Shown here in pieces: positions 4,850 through 5,632 of a DNA stretch of 5,632 bases. The notes under the pieces are model-generated. The model was given only the letters and a program-made list of their open reading frames with translations, searched no databases and had not been told where the DNA came from. This stretch comes from Ktedonobacterales bacterium (GTDB taxonomy: Bacteria; Chloroflexota; Ktedonobacteria; Ktedonobacterales; JADMIN01). The stretch is from positions 1 through 5,632 of the forward strand of contig JADMIN010000206.1 of assembly GCA_015478575.1 (NCBI GenBank), written 5' to 3'. A program made the translations under genes and the position numbers. Each line of letters begins with the position of its first letter. Position 1 is the first letter of the stretch.

Positions 4850-5632
4850 CCGGGAACTCGGCGGGGGGAGCATGTGGCGAAAGGCGCTGGCCTTCGCCAA
4901 GATCGGCCTGGAAGAGATCCGTGAGGGCCTCGCGCAAGCGCTCTAGGCTTGAGCTGCGCAGCACAGCGATCGGGATGCCATCGGCCTGAGCGGCATCAAC
5001 GCGATCAGGCTGCTTGCGATACATACTCTTGAGCACGAAGATGGCATCGGCGGCGTGCTCATCGCGGCTCAAGACGGCGGGCAGCCCAAGCTCGCGAATG
5101 GCCTGTTCCAGCCGGTTGCGGCTCACTCCCATCGGGTAGATGCGCCGCTTGCGAAAGACGCCGGTCTGCGCTTCTTCCTCGTGCTCGGCATCCTCCGCAT
5201 CGCGTTGCGCGACCAGCGCGGCACTCAGCGCGAGTTCGGGATCGAGCCAGCGCATGGTTGTCGTGCCATCCGCGCGCTGTGGCGGGTCAGTGCGACGCGC
5301 GCGGCGTTCCTCCCACCAGGGTGCGCGCGCCACTGAGCCAGCGAGCACTCCGCGGCCACCACGCCTCAGGCCGACCTCCTCGCGCCTCACATGCGGTTCA
5401 CGTGTCGGCAAGCCGACGGAATCCGCGCGCGCGGCGCGCGGCGCCGACTCGTACCAGCGGCGGATCGAGCCATCGGGCTGACGCTCGCGCATCTGGCGCT
5501 CCGGGGCCTCGCCACGCAGCAGGTTATCCACCGCGACCGCGACATCGAGATGCACGCCGACGATGTGACGCCCCTCTTGCTCCACCAGCACATCGAAGGT
5601 AGGGGGCGCCTTGCGTTCGAGCACGGTCTTCT
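4833..5632 (-). CDS. Ycf45/SpoIIIAA-like ATPase, C-terminal part (5' end outside window)
   Basis: The frame is open to the right edge, reading K-T-V-L-E-R-K-A-P-P-T-F inward, so the true start is outside; the GTG at 5624 is internal. Counting from that GTG, RKAPPTFDVLVE (4-15) and VHLDVAVAVDNLLRGE (24-39) match the segment that follows the P-loop ATPase in cyanobacterial and plastid Ycf45-like proteins. RIYPMGVSRNRLEQAIRELG (161-180), AADAIFVLKSMYRKQ (191-205) and GIPIAVLRSS (216-225) match their conserved C-terminal domain. The ATPase part, related to sporulation protein SpoIIIAA, should lie beyond the edge and is not seen. Between them is a charged, Arg-rich insert (about 50-155), probably disordered. 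Many bacterial relatives end in an R3H nucleic-acid-binding domain; here only a Pro-rich tail of about 18 residues follows, so R3H is absent. The cellular role of this family is poorly known. Confidence 0.85.
   Translation of the reverse strand, partial: KTVLERKAPPTFDVLVEQEGRHIVGVHLDVAVAVDNLLRGEAPERQMRERQPDGSIRRWYESAPRAARADSVGLPTREPHVRREEVGLRRGGRGVLAGSVARAPWWEERRARRTDPPQRADGTTTMRWLDPELALSAALVAQRDAEDAEHEEEAQTGVFRKRRIYPMGVSRNRLEQAIRELGLPAVLSRDEHAADAIFVLKSMYRKQPDRVDAAQADGIPIAVLRSSSLERLREALTDLFQADLGEGQRLSPHAPPAEFPAPEAP

Noticed and set aside
5055..5602. Plus-strand open frames opposite the Ycf45-like gene
   Set aside because: Arg/Ala/Ser-rich translations typical of antisense frames in GC-rich coding DNA; the minus strand has clear family motifs.

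Overview
The window is GC-rich bacterial chromosome, most likely from the phylum Chloroflexota and possibly near the Ktedonobacteria. Three things suggest this. The secreted serine hydrolase carries an N-terminal 'HGG..FG.P' / 'PLTEA...VQ.F' module that I know mainly from Chloroflexota exported proteins. The right-hand gene is a Ycf45/SpoIIIAA-like ATPase. The response regulator has an 'ILSHYA' segment in place of the usual end of the receiver domain. This is judged from protein style, not from a phylogenetic marker.

Layout, left to right. Positions 1-339 (minus) hold the receiver domain of a response regulator that runs off the left edge. A divergent intergenic region (340-591) carries a good minus-strand promoter embedded in two overlapping inverted repeats, plus a 14-bp direct repeat. 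Positions 592-771 (plus) encode a 59-residue single-pass membrane protein of unknown role. Positions 946-1407 (plus) encode a MarR-family regulator starting at GTG. It is convergent, across a 39-bp gap, with a TerC/YjbE-type integral membrane protein (1447-2280, minus), also starting at GTG. A gene-free, repeat-rich region follows (2281-2797). Positions 2798-4783 (plus) encode a large exported serine hydrolase with a module of the FG.P type, an SH3-like domain and a beta-lactamase/DD-peptidase-like catalytic domain. A hairpin at 4813-4849 separates it from the convergent C-terminal part of a Ycf45-like protein (4833-5632, minus), whose ATPase portion lies beyond the right edge.

The genes do not form one operon: strands alternate, and each has its own upstream region. 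The most distinctive part is the 517-bp interval 2281-2797. It holds a perfect 12-bp palindrome at the terC-like promoter, a plus-strand promoter candidate overlapped by a dyad, two neighbouring tandem arrays each made of three perfect 13-bp units of unrelated sequence, and a 15-bp perfect dyad. The second array repeats GCATCAC, which is also one arm of the palindrome, so one DNA-binding protein might act at both. I see no RNA genes, CRISPR array, transposase or other sign of a mobile element, and I do not claim a new defence or mobile system here.
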